From contig NZ_JACOPF010000004.1 in NCBI RefSeq assembly GCF_014287475.1, positions 186,001-250,000 on the forward strand: a stretch of 64,000 nt of DNA, read 5' to 3'. Within the stretch, counting starts at the first letter, position 1; each line of letters begins with the position of its first letter. The DNA comes from Mediterraneibacter hominis (GTDB taxonomy: Bacteria > Bacillota > Clostridia > Lachnospirales > Lachnospiraceae). The notes under the pieces are model-generated. The model did no database searches. It was not told where the DNA came from and worked only from the letters and a program-made list of their open reading frames with translations. Below are positions 63,001 through 64,000 of the stretch, piece by piece. Position numbers and translations under genes: made by a program.

Positions 63001-63280
63001 CCTCGTCGTACAGACAGCTATACAAATCCTTCTCTTTCGCAATCTGCACCGCCTTTTTTATGCACTCCATATACTCTTTTCCCATATATTCTGTATCAAG
63101 TCCTACGCGGGTGTGCATATAAAATCCACCCATTCCCATTTCCTTAAACTGCTCTATCTGCTTTTCCAGGCAATCCGCATCCAGTTTTGTATTCCAGGAC
63201 CAAAAAGGAGTTCCTCTAAATTCTTTTCCCGGATTTTTAAAGGTTTCTTCAAATTCCTGAAACATGCTTGTCTTTTTCAT
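60098..63280 (-). CDS. GH106-like glycoside hydrolase (alpha-L-rhamnosidase type)
   Basis: 1060 residues from ATG 63280, with AAGGAG upstream (a TTG at 63301 overlaps it). The N-terminal barrel domain has GTPFWSWNTKLD, GGFYMHTRVG, DEDRWPSGYGGG and TDEPQF, and later WMSMGGEAKRDYP, all as in the GH106/rhamnosidase-related group. The C-terminal ~200 residues are beta-sandwich-like, possibly sugar-binding. There is no signal peptide, so it works inside the cell on oligosaccharides brought in by the adjacent ABC importer. Rhamnosidase activity is the family expectation, not proven. Confidence 0.8.
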   Translation of the reverse strand: MKKTSMFQEFEETFKNPGKEFRGTPFWSWNTKLDADCLEKQIEQFKEMGMGGFYMHTRVGLDTEYMGKEYMECIKKAVQIAKEKDLYSCLYDEDRWPSGYGGGKVTVHPQYRSRNILITTYKKGTKTYDHRSADSMASSSPQGNGRFLAAYYVRLNTDGTLASYERCDENAKACPGAKIWYAYLEIAHDSPWFNNQSYVDSLNPEAIRYFIEVTHEAYKKAVGEEFGQTIPSVFTDEPQFGRKKFLGTAESKEEVMLPFTDDFAKSYKKTYGEDLLDHIPELLWELPNEKVSKYRYWYHDHVTERFAEAFSDQVGNWCKENGIRLAGHMMEEPTLQSQTQALGEVMRSLRGFSLPGIDMLCDAREYTTAKQAESVCHQYGKEGVASELYGVTNWDFDFRRHKLQGDWQAALGITHRVHHLNWMSMGGEAKRDYPAAIGFQSPWYKEYGIIETHFARVNTALRKGTPLVKIGVIHPVESCWILFGPNQQTGQKRQELDRRFADVTEWLLFNNLDFDYISESLLPEEWDGRKVGKMEYDAIVVPGCLTLRGTTLSILEEMKKAGKKIVFMGKAPQYIDACRSIAGEEFASRCTQIGFSKLELLTELEPYRLLDIRFHGEKHLKKPNHKKNWNGERTEKYLYQMRQEENGRWLFIANGRAQDNPDLILPDDVKIELAGSWKVTEFDTMTGDKREVEAEVCKDKTVLYRRFFEHDSLLLYLEPAEEAETTTSTGRDICRGSENGKEKNYYTTEGKDWEAKDLFASPVKIEREEPNVLVLDMPRYCFDGKTLEGPEEILRADNRLRTLLHLPLRRAALAQPWTQKKEEKPYKIMLQYEIFCQDAVKDIQLGLEALKESRIWLDKEEISKKETGYFVDPCIHTIALPALKEGLHELKLEVEFTGKVNLESMYLLGDFSVQVTGSRAVLKKERESFFWGSLTEQGMSFYGGNAVYKTEIDLEQGSYILEVSKFRAPLLKVRVDGKDVGEIFKAPYRAAFETTSPGKHLIEIISYGNRVNTFGAIHDCDEQEIYFDPNAWRTTLDSWSYEYQLKKTGILKAPILWKQK

Positions 63281-63305
63281 CTTTGTCTCTCCTTTATACA
63301 AGTAA

Positions 63306-63331
63306 TGCCGTGCCTCTCTCCGGACACGGCA
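63306..63331 (-). terminator. Intercistronic hairpin before the glycosidase gene
   Basis: Stem TGCCGTG / CACGGCA with a 12-base loop and no clear T-run; probably RNA processing or weak attenuation between permease and glycosidase. Confidence 0.4.
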
Positions 63332-63338
63332 TATTTTC

Positions 63339-64000
63339 TTAACCCTTTACAGCGCCTGCAGTAATGGAACGCACAAATGTTTTCTGTGCGAACAGATAAA
63401 TAATGACAAATACCATCGCGCTGACAGTAAGTGCTGCAAATACCGGAGTATATCCGATCGTTGCAATCTTATCTCTGATAACGGCAATGCCGACAGACAG
63501 TGTGTATTTTGATGTATCGCTGATGGATACCAATGCCCACATATACTCGTTCCATGCATTCATTCCTCCCAGGATAGCCAGTGTCACCAGCATTGGTTTT
63601 ACAAGGGGCACCATGATCTTCCATAGAATACGGAAAGTTCCGCAGCCATCAATTTTTGCAGATTCTATAATCTCATCTGGAATATTATCCATATATCCTT
63701 TGATCAGAATCAGTCCCAACGGCGCAAATCCCTGGTAATACGGGAATACAATCGCCGCAAGTGTATTCTGGATGCCTAAGTCTACCACCTGAAGATACAT
63801 AGGAAGCAGGATAATCGGCGTTGGAATCAGCATGTTGATCAAGATCATATAATAAAAGAACTTCTTGAACTTCATTTTCAGCTTAGAAAATGCGTATCCG
63901 AGGCAGGTTACCAAAACCAAATCTACCACAAGGGTTGCCCCCGTATTGATCACTGTATTTTTTAAATACACAGCGAGATTCGCTTCCTCAAACGCCGTAA
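63339..64000 (-). CDS. Carbohydrate ABC transporter permease, MalG type (5' end outside window)
   Basis: The visible ~220 residues hold about five membrane helices, the EAA loop IESAKIDGCGTFRILWKIMVP and the C-terminal SITAGAVKG. The frame stays open to the right edge (ending ...AFEEANLAVYLKNT on the protein), so the true start is beyond 64000. An internal GTG at 63971 is not the start. It would import oligosaccharides for the GH106-like enzyme encoded 58 bases downstream. Confidence 0.9.
   Translation of the reverse strand, partial: TAFEEANLAVYLKNTVINTGATLVVDLVLVTCLGYAFSKLKMKFKKFFYYMILINMLIPTPIILLPMYLQVVDLGIQNTLAAIVFPYYQGFAPLGLILIKGYMDNIPDEIIESAKIDGCGTFRILWKIMVPLVKPMLVTLAILGGMNAWNEYMWALVSISDTSKYTLSVGIAVIRDKIATIGYTPVFAALTVSAMVFVIIYLFAQKTFVRSITAGAVKG

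Noticed and set aside
1..64000. CRISPR array, tRNA or rRNA genes
   Set aside because: No regularly spaced direct repeats, and no tRNA- or rRNA-like sequence, were recognised on reading both strands.

Overview
The window looks like the chromosome of an anaerobic, fermentative, low-to-mid GC Firmicute of the Lachnospiraceae/Clostridia type. Supporting traits are strong AGGAGG ribosome binding sites, pyruvate formate-lyase with its activase, multi-sugar PTS and ABC uptake, PadR/HAAS and MarR modules, a Bce-type transporter, and long co-directional operons. I do not assign a species. No rRNA, tRNA, CRISPR array, phage gene or transposase was seen. Almost all genes from 6.7 kb onward are on the minus strand.

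Layout. 1-6.1 kb: the end of a GHKL sensor kinase, a Bce-like ABC exporter pair, and a MarR-MATE efflux operon. 6.1-6.67 kb: a gene-free convergent region filled with two long inverted copies of a structured repeat. 6.67-9.7 kb: pflBA. 9.9-11.8 kb: a lipoprotein and a GNAT enzyme. 11.9-16.3 kb: a xanthine-dehydrogenase-type operon with a nitrilase-family amidase. 16.5-31.4 kb: a long nucleoside/N-glycoside catabolic operon. It starts with an ABC sugar-type importer, followed by two ADP-ribosylglycohydrolase-fold proteins, a PfkB kinase, two nucleoside phosphorylases, an SIS protein, YjbQ, a nucleoside hydrolase, a tandem deoxyribosyltransferase-fold protein and ribokinase. 31.8-36.9 kb: adenine deaminase, a DUF624 membrane protein, a small anchored protein, a LacI regulator and a CdaR/PucR-type regulator. 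Half-sites TGATAAAC/GTTTATCA occur at both the ade and the importer promoters, which ties these blocks together.

37.0-48.6 kb is the most unusual part. One operon encodes GlpA-, GlpB- and GlpC-like proteins, a RuBisCO-like protein, a PHP phosphoesterase, a HAD phosphatase, and a complete phosphotransferase chain (EI, HPr and galactitol-type IIA, IIB, IIC). The GlpA- and GlpC-like proteins have lost most of the cysteines that hold Fe-S clusters in the classical enzyme. The RuBisCO-like protein keeps the Lys-Asp-Asp-Glu metal site. I read this as an undescribed PTS-fed catabolic pathway for a polyol or related sugar, but the substrate cannot be told from sequence.

49-64 kb: a second YjbQ protein, a PadR/HAAS pair, a MurNAc operon (GNAT, MurP-like IIBC, RpiR, MurQ, EIIA-Glc), an L-xylulose branch (LyxK, UlaE, AraD), MscL with a zinc ribbon, a GH106-like glycosidase and the end of an ABC permease that runs off the window.

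Three families of intergenic repeats are present. One is a modular element at about 48.9, 51.0 and 59.9 kb that abuts the T-tract of a minus-strand terminator in every case. One is a 66-bp element in inverted orientation on either side of the second ADP-ribosylglycohydrolase-like gene, with a compensatory base change in a stem. The third is the 160-nt inverted pair at 6.25-6.67 kb.
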